Assembly: GCA_963719415.1 (NCBI GenBank)
Contig: OY970383.1
Location: 310,001 to 374,000 of the forward strand
Direction of reading: 5' to 3'
From: JAPLIS01 sp963719415
GTDB lineage: Bacteria > Babelota > Babeliae > Babelales > Vermiphilaceae
Length of the DNA stretch: 64,000 nt
This document shows, one piece after another, positions 17,079-26,782 of the stretch. Made by a program: the position numbers and the translations under genes. Below the pieces are notes generated by a model. It was given only the letters and a program-made list of their open reading frames with translations, was not told the origin of the DNA and made no database searches. Numbering within the stretch: the first letter of the stretch is position 1; every line of letters starts with the position of its first letter.

Positions 17079-19796
17079 ATGATCCCTCTTTTACTCCAAC
17101 TTAAAAATTTTCTCAGTTATGGTTCAGAATTGCAGATCATCAATTTTGAGCCTTACTCTTTTATCTGTTTATCCGGCAAAAATGGCCATGGAAAATCTGC
17201 ACTTCTTGATGCCATGACCTGGGCTGTATGGGGACAAGCACGCAAAACATTAACTTCTGTAAAACCAGATCAGGGGTTATTACGATTAGGCCAGACTCAT
17301 ATGATGGTTGTCTTCGATTTTGAACTAGGCGGTATTCTCTACCGAATAAAAAGAGAATTTTTTATGAGTTACGGTAAAGCACATACCCAATTAGAATTTG
17401 GCATTCTGGATGAGCAAAAAAAAATAAAACCACTTACCAGTAAAACCATTAAAGCAACTCAAGAAATAATAGAAAAAACAATACGCATTGATTTTAACTC
17501 TTTTGTTAATTCAGCCTTTTTAAGGCAAGGCAATTCAAACGAATTTTCTAAAAAATCATCTAAAGATCGTAAAGAGATTTTATCTTCCATCTTAGATCTT
17601 GGCCAATACGAAATAATACGTAAACGAGCTCTTGAAAAAATACAGGCCGCGTTAGTAAACAAACAATCGCTCCAAATAACACAAGAAAAACAAATTCTCG
17701 AACTAAAGAAAAGAGAGATTCTCTCTATCCAATTATTAGAAATTAACGAACAATTATCATGCAACCAACAAACAGAACAAATCTTTGAATCTAATATGCT
17801 TTCTCTTGAGAATAACGAAAAAATAATTGCTCAAGAACAACATACAAAAACAGTACTCGAACTTCAAAAAAAAGAAGTATTAAAATCAAAAGAACATAGC
17901 CGACAAATATTAACAGAAACGTTCATGTTATGGCGCTCTATACATAAAAAATTATTGTATCTTCCAGACCATACTCTATTACAAAATCAACAAAAAAATT
18001 TATCTAAGACTATTACTGTTTTTCAAAAACAGCTACAAGAAGAACTTGAATTAAAAAAAAAACTTTTAGAGGCGACCACACAATTACAACTTCATACACA
18101 GGCTATTACTCTCGATCAGCTAAAAATTCTACAAAATATGAGATTAGAAATTGAAAGTAAGCGCATTGAATTAAAACATGTTTTAGAAAATAAAAACAGG
18201 CTTTTAAAACAAAAAGAAACTTACCAAAAAGAATTACATGAGACTAAACAGACTCAACAAGAGTTATCATACCAACTTAAAAAGCTCGCCGTTTCTTGTC
18301 AGAGTATAAAACAAGAAGAAGAATTATTTGAACGAAGAAAAGAATACTATCAACAATTTCGTGCCCGCGGCTCTTTAATTCTCAACGAATTGCAAAGCAT
18401 AGCACAAAAAAAGGAATTTATTTCCGAAAAAAATGATTCCTGCTGTCCTCTCTGCGAACAAAATCTATCAGGAAACCAACAACTTTTTTTACAGAAAAAA
18501 TATACAAACAATGAACAATTTTTAATTCACCAACGTACCCGCCTTGCAAAAGTAGTTAAAAAATTAAAACTTATTCTTATAGAACAGCATGATCAGATTA
18601 AAAAAAATCAGAACTCTTTACAACAACAAGTTTCTCTCACCATAGAATATGATAACCAGAGTAAGCATATACAAAAATTAGAAACTGAGTTAGCAACTGT
18701 CGGACAACAAAGCACCAGCATCGAACAGACAATACGTACCATCTATCATTCTATTGAACACCTAGAATTATCTCATGCCAAACTAGAGTCTAACCAGAAA
18801 GAAAATCTTGCTAACGATCCTGTAAGCAAAACAATGACGGCGACTATTGCAGACTTGGAAAATAGACTAAAAAAAATAGAATATAATAGCGAAAAACACG
18901 TTCAAATACAAAAACAATTACATGAAATAGAAAAAAAAATAAACGACTATGAGCATGTGCAACAAGATAAAACGCACCAAGAACAGAAAAAGACAACCAT
19001 TTTTAATCTATGCGATATTCTGAGAAAAATTGATACTGAGTTTGCTGTTTGCATCAAAAAACTAGATAAATATAAAAATATTCAAGAAAAACAAGAAATT
19101 ATTTATCAACAAAAAAATCTATTATTATTCGAGCACAAAAAGCATGTGCGAGAAAAAGAGGTACTGTTAGAAAAAAAGGGAAGTCTTACAACACAACTTA
19201 ATAACCTTACTTCTATTGAACTCGAGTATAAAGAAAGTCTAGCAATCATACATGGTCTTGAGAATGATATATTCGACTATCAAGCAATTGCCTCTGCAAC
19301 AGGAAAAGATGGTATTCAAGCTCTCTTAATTGAAGATGCTATTCCAGAGATCGAACAAGAAGCTAATGAGTTATTAAAAAAATTAACCAATAATCAAGCT
19401 CAAATTTTTATTGAATCATTAAGAGATCTCAAAAAGGGTGGCTCAAAAGAGACACTCGATATCAACATTTCTGATCTCAGTGGCATTCGTCCTTACGAGC
19501 TTTTTTCTGGAGGAGAAGCTTTTAAAATAGATTTTGCGTTACGAATAGCGATTTCAAAACTACTTGCACGCAGGGCAGGAACGGCACTACAGACATTAAT
19601 TATCGATGAAGGATTTGGATCACAAGATGAAGAAGGATTAGCCCATATCATGGACGCTTTACATGCTATTCAGAGTGATTTTTCTAAAATTATTATCGTC
19701 TCGCACCTCGGTGCTATGAAAAACCAATTTCCTATACACTTTGTGGTAGAAAAACATGCAAATGGCAGTATAGTTAACGTCGTTGAGCAGGATTAA
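17079..19796 (+). CDS. sbcC: SbcC/Rad50-like SMC-family ATPase
   Basis: 905 residues. The N-terminal ATPase half has Walker A GKNGHGKS (about 34-41). A long coiled coil is broken near the middle by the zinc-hook motif CPLC. The C-terminal half carries the ABC signature (FSGGEAF) and Walker B (TLIIDEGFGSQDE). This layout matches SbcC, the ATPase partner of the SbcD nuclease in double-strand end and hairpin processing. No sbcD-like gene adjoins it. It is slightly shorter than the E. coli protein (about 1050). No clear RBS precedes the ATG, which is chosen because the conserved start of the domain (LLQLKNFLSYG) follows at once. Confidence 0.93.
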   Translation: MIPLLLQLKNFLSYGSELQIINFEPYSFICLSGKNGHGKSALLDAMTWAVWGQARKTLTSVKPDQGLLRLGQTHMMVVFDFELGGILYRIKREFFMSYGKAHTQLEFGILDEQKKIKPLTSKTIKATQEIIEKTIRIDFNSFVNSAFLRQGNSNEFSKKSSKDRKEILSSILDLGQYEIIRKRALEKIQAALVNKQSLQITQEKQILELKKREILSIQLLEINEQLSCNQQTEQIFESNMLSLENNEKIIAQEQHTKTVLELQKKEVLKSKEHSRQILTETFMLWRSIHKKLLYLPDHTLLQNQQKNLSKTITVFQKQLQEELELKKKLLEATTQLQLHTQAITLDQLKILQNMRLEIESKRIELKHVLENKNRLLKQKETYQKELHETKQTQQELSYQLKKLAVSCQSIKQEEELFERRKEYYQQFRARGSLILNELQSIAQKKEFISEKNDSCCPLCEQNLSGNQQLFLQKKYTNNEQFLIHQRTRLAKVVKKLKLILIEQHDQIKKNQNSLQQQVSLTIEYDNQSKHIQKLETELATVGQQSTSIEQTIRTIYHSIEHLELSHAKLESNQKENLANDPVSKTMTATIADLENRLKKIEYNSEKHVQIQKQLHEIEKKINDYEHVQQDKTHQEQKKTTIFNLCDILRKIDTEFAVCIKKLDKYKNIQEKQEIIYQQKNLLLFEHKKHVREKEVLLEKKGSLTTQLNNLTSIELEYKESLAIIHGLENDIFDYQAIASATGKDGIQALLIEDAIPEIEQEANELLKKLTNNQAQIFIESLRDLKKGGSKETLDINISDLSGIRPYELFSGGEAFKIDFALRIAISKLLARRAGTALQTLIIDEGFGSQDEEGLAHIMDALHAIQSDFSKIIIVSHLGAMKNQFPIHFVVEKHANGSIVNVVEQD

Positions 19797-19936
19797 AAAC
19801 CCATTTAATACCTATTTAGGAGATTGCAATGATCGAGCTTTCCTGCCGTGAAGTGGAAAAAAAAAGAGATAGCGTGTATCTCTAAAGTTACCATTTAAAC
19901 CTGATATAATATCACCATTTCTAACAAATACGGTTT

Positions 19937-20968
19937 CTATTGAAGTCGACTTTTTTTGGTCGGTCGTGTACCGTCTTCACTTTCAAATTCTAATTCAGAT
20001 TTTAATTCAGACTCTACAAGCTTTAATGGAAATATCTTGGCAAGCATAGGATACAAAAGTATCGATTCGTCTCTTTTCATAAAATCCCCCAATGGAATAT
20101 GTAAAAGGCCTAAATAGTCGTTAACATGTTTTGCAACAGCACGAACTGGCAAATATACGTCAATCTTTTTTTCCCTTTCTTCATTAATTTTCTGAGCTCG
20201 GACAACACTGGCACTTGCCACTTCACAACAAATACCATCAAACTCCGGTATAAAAAAAGGATAAATCGATTCCAAAATATCGCGAGGGGTTTTCCCAAAT
20301 CTATCTTTAATCTTAGTCTGCTCTTGCGACCACCACACGAGAGCTGCTACCTTTTGTTTAAGATCTTTATAAAAATCTACCCTAATACTATAAAGGCTTC
20401 TAAAAAGTCCCTGTAATGGTGAAAGTTGACAACGATTTAATGGTAAAGGTATTGAATTAGTATATTGACACAAAAATTCTACTATTTCAAACCCACAACG
20501 CGTGTCTCGTATAATTTTATGTAAAGCCATCTGTTGTCCAACTCGAGTATTAGCATCAATACCAGCATTTATCAAAAGCTCCATTGCTTGCTTAGATACA
20601 CAGCAAGATAAAACTAATTGATCATCTTCTTCTTGCAACTTTATAGGAGATACATAAGCTAAGCAGGTTTCAATAAGAGAAATATCATTAAATTTGCATG
20701 CTCGTAAAAAAACAGAATCATCAAAGCGCTCTTTTATTTGAGGATCGGCTCCTGCTCGAATTAACGCCTGCATCTTTGCGCTAGCTGCAAACCAATCATT
20801 TTGACCATAAATTTTTTTAGAGAGTTCTAATAATTCTTCAGTCTCTTTTTTTTGATAACAATACTCCGGCACAGGATTTTCTAAAATATCACTATTAAAT
20901 TCATATGCTGCAAAAAATACCTGATTAATAGATAGCATTAGTATCACTAACATAAAAATATTTTTCAT
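19937..20968 (-). CDS. Secreted ankyrin-repeat protein
   Basis: 343 residues. A signal peptide at 1-20 (FMLVILMLSINQVFFA) is followed by ankyrin-like helices at about 60-190 (ALIRAGADPQIKE, ELLINAGIDANTR, ALHKII), then a C-terminal region of unknown fold and a basic/acidic tail. Ankyrin proteins of intracellular bacteria often act on host proteins; export and effector function are inferred. It starts 4 bases after the stop of the AAA/nuclease gene, so the two are probably co-transcribed. A decayed copy of the same gene lies on the other side of that gene. Confidence 0.8.
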   Translation of the reverse strand: MKNIFMLVILMLSINQVFFAAYEFNSDILENPVPEYCYQKKETEELLELSKKIYGQNDWFAASAKMQALIRAGADPQIKERFDDSVFLRACKFNDISLIETCLAYVSPIKLQEEDDQLVLSCCVSKQAMELLINAGIDANTRVGQQMALHKIIRDTRCGFEIVEFLCQYTNSIPLPLNRCQLSPLQGLFRSLYSIRVDFYKDLKQKVAALVWWSQEQTKIKDRFGKTPRDILESIYPFFIPEFDGICCEVASASVVRAQKINEEREKKIDVYLPVRAVAKHVNDYLGLLHIPLGDFMKRDESILLYPMLAKIFPLKLVESELKSELEFESEDGTRPTKKSRLQ

Positions 20969-20971
20969 TAA

Positions 20972-22600
20972 TTATTTCTTTTTTTGTATTACTTCTTTTG
21001 AGGCGTAGGTAATGTCAAACTCTTTTGGCTTTCGATGAAAATTTAAGCCGAGTAACATTATTGGTTTATTCTCATATTGCAAAGCTTCGTAATATTTACG
21101 ATTTTCGATCTGCTCCAGCACTTTTTCTGCCGATTGGTTAAATTTTAATTCAATAACATAATTCACCGATGGCAGCTCGACAATTATATCAATACGAGCG
21201 TGACTCGTCATATATTCTGAATAAACTTTCAATCCTGCAGCACTAAACAAAACGTGCAATAATCCGTGATAAAATTTTTCTTCTGAAATATGTGTTGGAT
21301 ATGGTACACGTGCAAACGTTAATTTAATTAATGCAACTATCTCGGATATATTTTTTTCTCTAAAAGCAGTTCGTAATTCTGAGACAAAAAGTCCTGCTTG
21401 ATTGACATCTGTTTGAGTAAAAACACTCAAAAAATATTGTTCCATAGCAGTACGTACTTCATAATTTGGATAATCAAGAGTATACACTCTTTCTTCTCCA
21501 TCAACACGTACTATAGTTAAGTATCCCGACTGAAACAACAAAGAAACAAGAGGAGTTGAACCTATTTCAAAAGCACTAAGAAAATCTTCAGTTGCATAAA
21601 ATGATTCCAAATGAAGCATTTCAAGTTCTACTGTACGATAATTTTTCTTTATCTCTTTTATCAAAAAAGAAGGAGTACCGGTACCAAGCCAAAAATTTTT
21701 ATATTCTTGTTCATTAAATGCATGCATAACGGAAAATGGATTATATACAGAAAACACATTGGCTCCAAATTGATAACCATTATACCAGTATTTAATTTGC
21801 TGACGCAGTTCGTCATAAGAAATATTTTGTTTAATAATATTTTTTTTGTTTATCCATGCTTGAATATATGGTGTAAAATAATGATCAATTTCTTGATCTG
21901 TGTACCCACAAATAGTTGCCCATTGTTTATTCAATGTTATAACCGTTAAATTATTAAGACCGGAAAATATCCCTGCTTTGGCAAATGCACTAACTCCCGT
22001 AATAAAAGTAAAAGAAACATATTCATCTAAATCTTTAATCGCTGAGAAGAAATTCTGCAAAGAATCTCGAATTTCTTTTGCTTTTTTTTGGTCATCAAGC
22101 ACTTTTAAAATTGGATAATCATATTCATCAATAAGAATTGCTACTTTGCCAAAACGGTTGTAAAGTGCTCTCGCTAAATCATCCAAAGCAAACTCTGGAC
22201 TTGTAGTATGTATTGGCTCTGTAAGTTCATAACTTTGAGCAATGCGAGATAATATACGAAGTAGTCCACTTGTCAAACTGTCTGCATCTTTTATACCAAG
22301 CCCAGAAAAACTTAAAAAAATAACACCATGAGGTTGCCATGCATAATCACTTTTTTCTATCCAAAGATCTTTAAATAGCGACTTATTGCCTGATAAAATT
22401 TCTTTCAAGGTTGAAACTAAAAGTGATTTTCCAAACCTTCGTGGACGAGAAAGAAAGTATCGCCTGCCCTGTGTAATAAGATTATAAATATCTTTAGTTT
22501 TGTCGACATAAAGATAGCCATCATTACGAATCACAGAAAAAGTACTTATGCCAAGAGGTAATTGTTGCAAAGTAGAAAGGGTTTTCATTATAAAGCCCAT
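20972..22600 (-). CDS. AAA-ATPase-like / PD-(D/E)XK nuclease-like protein (DUF1703 type)
   Basis: 542 residues. The N-terminus has the family signature GYLYVDKTKDIY and a P-loop variant SRPRRFGKSLL (about 52-62). VAILIDEYDYPIL is the Walker B region. The C-terminus has RIDIIVE...YVIELKF (about 475-495), matching the D...ExK core of a PD-(D/E)XK nuclease. This pairing (AAA-ATPase_like plus PDDEXK_9 families) is often multi-copy in host-associated bacteria and its role is unproven; defence or selfish behaviour has been suggested. The ATG at 22588 (M5, MKTLSTLQQLPLGISTF) is an alternative start. The flanking ankyrin copies suggest the locus has rearranged. Confidence 0.9.
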   Translation of the reverse strand: MGFIMKTLSTLQQLPLGISTFSVIRNDGYLYVDKTKDIYNLITQGRRYFLSRPRRFGKSLLVSTLKEILSGNKSLFKDLWIEKSDYAWQPHGVIFLSFSGLGIKDADSLTSGLLRILSRIAQSYELTEPIHTTSPEFALDDLARALYNRFGKVAILIDEYDYPILKVLDDQKKAKEIRDSLQNFFSAIKDLDEYVSFTFITGVSAFAKAGIFSGLNNLTVITLNKQWATICGYTDQEIDHYFTPYIQAWINKKNIIKQNISYDELRQQIKYWYNGYQFGANVFSVYNPFSVMHAFNEQEYKNFWLGTGTPSFLIKEIKKNYRTVELEMLHLESFYATEDFLSAFEIGSTPLVSLLFQSGYLTIVRVDGEERVYTLDYPNYEVRTAMEQYFLSVFTQTDVNQAGLFVSELRTAFREKNISEIVALIKLTFARVPYPTHISEEKFYHGLLHVLFSAAGLKVYSEYMTSHARIDIIVELPSVNYVIELKFNQSAEKVLEQIENRKYYEALQYENKPIMLLGLNFHRKPKEFDITYASKEVIQKKK

Positions 22601-22657
22601 TTTGTGTTTTTAATCCATAATACAAAGTATATAAATAGTATGGCTTGATAGGCAAGT

Positions 22658-23448
22658 TCATCTTTTTTTGGACAACCCTGCACAGCCTTCATTTTCAGGT
22701 TTTAATCCAGACTTTAACCCTACAAACTCTAATGGAAATATCTTGGCAAGCGTAGAATACAAAAATATCGATTCGTCTCTTTTCATAAAATCCCGCAATG
22801 GAATATGTAAAAGGCCTAAATAGTCGTTAACATGTTTTGCAACAGCACGAACTGGCAAATATGCGTCAATCTTTTTTTCTATTTCTTTATTAATTTTCTG
22901 AGCTCGGACAACTCTGGCACTCGCCACTTCACAACAAATACCATCAAACTCCGGTATAAAAAAAGGATAAATCGATTCCAAAATATTGCGAGGGGTTTTC
23001 CCAAATCTATCTTTAATCTTAGCCTGCTCTTGCGACCACCACACGAGAGCCGCTACCTTTTGTTTAAGATCTTTATAAAAATCTACCCTAATACTCACCA
23101 AGATAAAACTAATTGATCATCTTCTTCTTGCAACTTTATAGAAGATACATAAGCTAAGCAGGTTTCAATAAGAGAAATATCATTAAATTTGCATGCTCGT
23201 AAAAAAACAGAATCATCAAAGCGCTCTTTTATTTGAGGATCGGCTCCTGCTCGAATTAACGCCTGCATCTTTGCGCTAGCTGCAAACCAATCATTTTGAC
23301 CATAAATTTTTTTAGAGAGTTCTAATAATTCTTCAGTCTCTTTTTTTTTGATAACAATACTCCGGCACAGGATTTTCTAAAATATCACTATTAAATTCAT
23401 ATGTTGCAAAAAATACCTGATTAATAGATAGCATTAGTATCACTAACA
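22658..23448 (-). pseudogene. Decayed duplicate of the ankyrin gene
   Basis: This region is a direct repeat of 19937-20968. The C-terminal 147 codons (22658-23101) remain open and are about 80-90% identical by eye to the intact copy. About 211 bases are deleted at the junction near 23096, which is not a multiple of three. One extra T occurs in the T-run at 23341, and homology stops at 23448 just before the original start codon, so no ATG or signal peptide remains. It is probably not expressed as a full protein. Confidence 0.88.
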
Positions 23449-23529
23449 CTTTTTTAAATTACCTATGTCCAGTTTATAGAGGTCATTATAGTTATTGATA
23501 TGTCTATTAAATCATCGAACCATTTTTCA

Positions 23530-24081
23530 TTATCGATTCAGCTTTTTCCTGACTTCGCATCTCTTAAGCTCCATAAAAACGTTCATTTCAGCCGTCATGT
23601 AATAACCATATGCCTTTTCACACTTCGAATAATCTTTTTCCTCAATCAATAACTCCCTATCAGTTTTTCCGCAAGAAGATTCTAAATTTTCAGTTCTTTT
23701 GCAAGAAGATTCAAGAGCTAGGGCCATCTCGCCGAGGACACCTACGCGTTCTTTTAAATGCTTGTCTTCGTACGCATATTCTTTTACCAATGCTTGCAAG
23801 TCTTGTTTTGTTTTTTCTAATTCATTTTCCAAGAGATTTAGCATTTCTTTTTCTGCTTTTTCATTTTGTTTCCTAAACTCTTCATTTTTATATAATTGAT
23901 GTGGCCTTTTATAAAAAGATTTAAGTTTTTCTATTGTATACTCTAACTTTGCCCTCTTTGTCGTCAAATCCATAATTTTATTTTTTTTAATGATAACTTT
24001 TTCATCATCCTTATTTGCCTCAGCAATCATAACTGAAGATAAAGTGACCATTAAAATAGTTAAAAAAAACAATTTATTCAT
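23530..24081 (-). CDS. Small secreted coiled-coil protein, unknown function
   Basis: 183 residues. A signal peptide at 1-22 (KLFFLTILMVTLSSVMIAEA) is followed by a highly charged, helical, Glu/Lys-rich region with heptad-like spacing and five cysteines in the C-terminal half (SSCKR, SSCGK, SKCEK, KRCEV), which could form disulfides in the periplasm. It is a single gene on the minus strand. I recognise no family. Confidence 0.7.
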   Translation of the reverse strand: MNKLFFLTILMVTLSSVMIAEANKDDEKVIIKKNKIMDLTTKRAKLEYTIEKLKSFYKRPHQLYKNEEFRKQNEKAEKEMLNLLENELEKTKQDLQALVKEYAYEDKHLKERVGVLGEMALALESSCKRTENLESSCGKTDRELLIEEKDYSKCEKAYGYYMTAEMNVFMELKRCEVRKKLNR

Positions 24082-24144
24082 GAAAGCCCTCTATTTATAC
24101 CAATACTTATTCAAAAAAATAACTTTACTATTTCGGTAAAAAAA

Positions 24145-24190
24145 TTAGTTACCGTATAGTTTTTGTGTTCAAAAATTATACGGTAACTAA
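24145..24190 (-). terminator. Terminator of the ribosomal protein super-operon
   Basis: TTAGTTACCGTATAGTTTTTG (24145-24165) pairs with 24170-24190 with a single mismatch around a 4-base loop. It lies about 45 bases downstream of the NifU-like gene, the last gene of the cluster on the minus strand. Confidence 0.8.
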
Positions 24191-24235
24191 CATTTAATTC
24201 ATATTAAAACTGAAAATCAGCCTTAGAATGCATTT

Positions 24236-24511
24236 CTAGAGATCAGCATCAACATCTATCACTTCTTTAATATCAGGCATTACTTCTTTAACAGCTTGTT
24301 CAATGCCTAATTTAAGCGTATACATAGACGCGGGGCAACCAACACACGCACCAACTAATCGTACATATAAAATGTTATCTTGAACACTAACAAATTCGAC
24401 ATCCCCACCATCTCTTTGAATAACAGGGCGAACTTTATCCAGCGCACTTTTTATAAGAACAAGCTTGTCTGTATCGAGTTCTCGGGTAGTCTCTGTATTA
24501 TATATATCCAA
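24236..24511 (-). CDS. NifU C-terminal-domain iron-sulfur protein
   Basis: 91 residues covering the whole NifU C-terminal domain: helix KSALDKVRPVIQRDGGDVEFV, then GACVGCPAS with the CxxC that binds or transfers a cluster (about residues 56-59). Such stand-alone domains act as Fe-S carriers. It lies 37 bases after rplQ and is probably read from the ribosomal operon, which would link Fe-S maturation to growth rate (inference). No sufBCD or iscSU genes are seen in this window. Confidence 0.92.
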   Translation of the reverse strand: MDIYNTETTRELDTDKLVLIKSALDKVRPVIQRDGGDVEFVSVQDNILYVRLVGACVGCPASMYTLKLGIEQAVKEVMPDIKEVIDVDADL

Positions 24512-24548
24512 TCTAGATCCATTCTACTTTAAGCTCAGCCTATTATGT

Positions 24549-24905
24549 TTAAACCCACTCTAAACGAGCTATAGTTGCCGTATCGCTCACTCGTTTTCCC
24601 ATAGGAATTATACGAGTGTAGCCTCCTGGACGGTCTACATATTTCGGTGCAATTGTAGTAAACAATGTTACAACAACTTCTGGTTTGTATGGTAATAATG
24701 CATGAACACGACGTCTTGCATTAAATTCATTACCAACACGAGCAAGAGTTACTACTTTATCAGCAAATCTTTGCACTTCTTTAACACGTGCTTTGGTAGA
24801 AACCAAAAACCCATTTTCAATCAAATGCATTAACTGATTCCGTAGCATAGCCACACGATGAGAATACTTAAGATTTAATTTTTTCTTACCATTTTGATGA
24901 TTCAT
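24549..24905 (-). CDS. rplQ: Large subunit ribosomal protein bL17
   Basis: 118 residues. It starts with LNLKYSHRVAMLRNQL, a form of the bL17 signature, and ends TATIARLEWV. Usual length. bL17 sits near the exit tunnel of the 50S subunit. It is the last ribosomal gene of the cluster, after rpoA as in most bacteria. Confidence 0.97.
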   Translation of the reverse strand: MNHQNGKKKLNLKYSHRVAMLRNQLMHLIENGFLVSTKARVKEVQRFADKVVTLARVGNEFNARRRVHALLPYKPEVVVTLFTTIAPKYVDRPGGYTRIIPMGKRVSDTATIARLEWV

Positions 24906-24991
24906 TCAGATCCTATTACAAGCAATACGAGATTAATCCTATGCTTTTATATTATGCTTTATTTATGTCTTATATCTTTTCTTGAAATATT

Positions 24992-26029
24992 TTATTTACT
25001 CTCAAGAACTTCTTTGACATCATTCTCACTAATATTCATACCAAAAGAAAGCCCAAACGACTTCATGCTATCTTTAATTTCATTAAGAGATTTTCGACCA
25101 AAATTTTTAATTTTTAATACGTCATCTTCAACAATATTTACCAGATCAATAACACGTTTAATACCAGCATTAATTAAACAATTATGCGCACGAACAGAGA
25201 GTTCCAACTCTTCAATAGGCTTTAAAAGCAATTCAACCGGAACATCTTTTAAGCCGAACTTATTAAGCCGTACTGGTTCTTTTTCTAGCTCTTTTTCAGG
25301 CAAAGCAGAAATTTCATTAAATGGAATTTCTGAACTCACTAAAAAGTGCTCTAATTGTGTACGCAATACTGAAATGGCATAATGCATAACATCAAGAGGA
25401 TTTTCAGAACCATCAGTATGTACGTGCAATACCAATTTATCAAAATCAATATCTTCACCAATACGAGTTTTTGTAACGTCAAACATTACTTTTTCAATAG
25501 GAGAAAAAGTTGCATCTAAATAGATGCGATTATCTTCTTGATAAGCTTTTCCTGCTGGCCATGCTGCGCGAGCATAACCTCTTCCTACTTCTACAAAAAA
25601 CTCAATATCAAGAATGCCACCTGCAGCTACATTTGCCAGTATATGATCTTTGTTAATTAATTCTAAATTATCATCCAACTGAATATCTGAAACACGTGCA
25701 ACAGCTTGTCCTTCAACACGCAGATACATTTTACCTGGTTTGCCATCTTTACTGCGAACAACTATTTCTTTAATATTTAAAATAAGTTGCATCGCATCTT
25801 CCACTACCCCAGCGATAGCAGAAAATTCATTGTTGATATCTTTTACAATAATCGATGTTACCGCCGCTCCTTCTACAGAGCTTAATAAAACACGTCGTAA
25901 TGCATTACCTAGAGTAATTCCAAAACCTGGCTCTAATGGTTGCGCAACAAGCTCACCATACTTTTCACTCAACAATTGTCTATTCCATGCTAATTTGGGA
26001 ATAGTTAGTGATTTATACTTCTTATCCAT
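24992..26029 (-). CDS. rpoA: RNA polymerase alpha subunit
   Basis: 345 residues. The N-terminal domain for dimerisation and assembly contains LEPGFGITLGNALRRVLLSS (about 32-51). The C-terminal domain (about 255-330) has SVRAHNCLINAGI and IKNFGRKSLNEIK, the helix-hairpin-helix part that contacts UP elements and activators. Both domains are complete, so activation through alpha-CTD is expected. It lies between rpsD and rplQ, the standard alpha operon order. Confidence 0.98.
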   Translation of the reverse strand: MDKKYKSLTIPKLAWNRQLLSEKYGELVAQPLEPGFGITLGNALRRVLLSSVEGAAVTSIIVKDINNEFSAIAGVVEDAMQLILNIKEIVVRSKDGKPGKMYLRVEGQAVARVSDIQLDDNLELINKDHILANVAAGGILDIEFFVEVGRGYARAAWPAGKAYQEDNRIYLDATFSPIEKVMFDVTKTRIGEDIDFDKLVLHVHTDGSENPLDVMHYAISVLRTQLEHFLVSSEIPFNEISALPEKELEKEPVRLNKFGLKDVPVELLLKPIEELELSVRAHNCLINAGIKRVIDLVNIVEDDVLKIKNFGRKSLNEIKDSMKSFGLSFGMNISENDVKEVLESK

Positions 26030-26112
26030 TCAACCTCTCATACACCTTCGTATTACCCTAATTAATGACATAAAAATTTTATATCCCTATATGAGCAATA
26101 ATAACTCTGCGA

Positions 26113-26703
26113 TTACTTAGAATATAACTCAACAATTAAACGTTCTTCGATAGGAGCCTGAATATCTGATCGAACCGGTAGACGTAATATACGCCCTAAA
26201 CGATCTTGTTTATCCAACTCCAACCAGTCTGGAACCTTGATGCTAATTTTAGATTTTTTATCCACTACCTGACTTATAAATTGATCTTTGCTTAATGCTC
26301 TACTCGCTAAAGTAACAACATCACCAACTTTCACTAAATAAGAAGGAGAATTAACTTTTTTGCCATTAACACATATATGTCCATGTACAACTATTTGACG
26401 CGCTTGAGTTCTTGTTGTCGCCAACTTAAGACGATATATTGTGTTATCTAATCGACGCTCCAGAAAGCTTAAAAGATTTTCACCCGGCACCCCTTGCGCC
26501 TTAACAGCATTTGCAAAGAATCGTTTGAACTGCTTCTCACGTACGCCATACATCTCTTTTACTTTCTGCTTCTCTTGTAATTGCTTCCCATACTCCGAAG
26601 ATTTCTTGATTGGACCTTTATCTTTTTTATTTTTTTTATCCAATCCAGGTTTATCTCCAGCCCTATCTCCACCACCTCGGCCAAATCCAACTTTTTGTTC
26701 CAT
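26113..26703 (-). CDS. rpsD: Small subunit ribosomal protein uS4
   Basis: 196 residues. The S4 RNA-binding domain is clear (LERRLDNTIYRLKLATTRTQARQIVVHGHICVNGK, about 86-120). The first 35 residues are a Gly/Lys-rich stretch (GRGGGDRAGDKPGLDKKNK) with no cysteines, where many bacteria carry a CxxC zinc finger or the conserved PPGQHG segment. The body from SEYGKQLQEKQKVKEMYGV onward is normal. It is a primary 16S rRNA binder. Confidence 0.97.
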   Translation of the reverse strand: MEQKVGFGRGGGDRAGDKPGLDKKNKKDKGPIKKSSEYGKQLQEKQKVKEMYGVREKQFKRFFANAVKAQGVPGENLLSFLERRLDNTIYRLKLATTRTQARQIVVHGHICVNGKKVNSPSYLVKVGDVVTLASRALSKDQFISQVVDKKSKISIKVPDWLELDKQDRLGRILRLPVRSDIQAPIEERLIVELYSK

Positions 26704-26782
26704 AATAACCCTATAATTCTATGTTAATTGTATAACGCATCTTTTATAGCCCAACATGCTATAAAAAATCTAAATATCTTTA

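Noticed and set aside
20126..20416. Plus-strand frames opposite the ankyrin gene
   Set aside because: Antisense shadow of a clearly coding minus-strand gene; repeated at 22832 only because the gene is duplicated.
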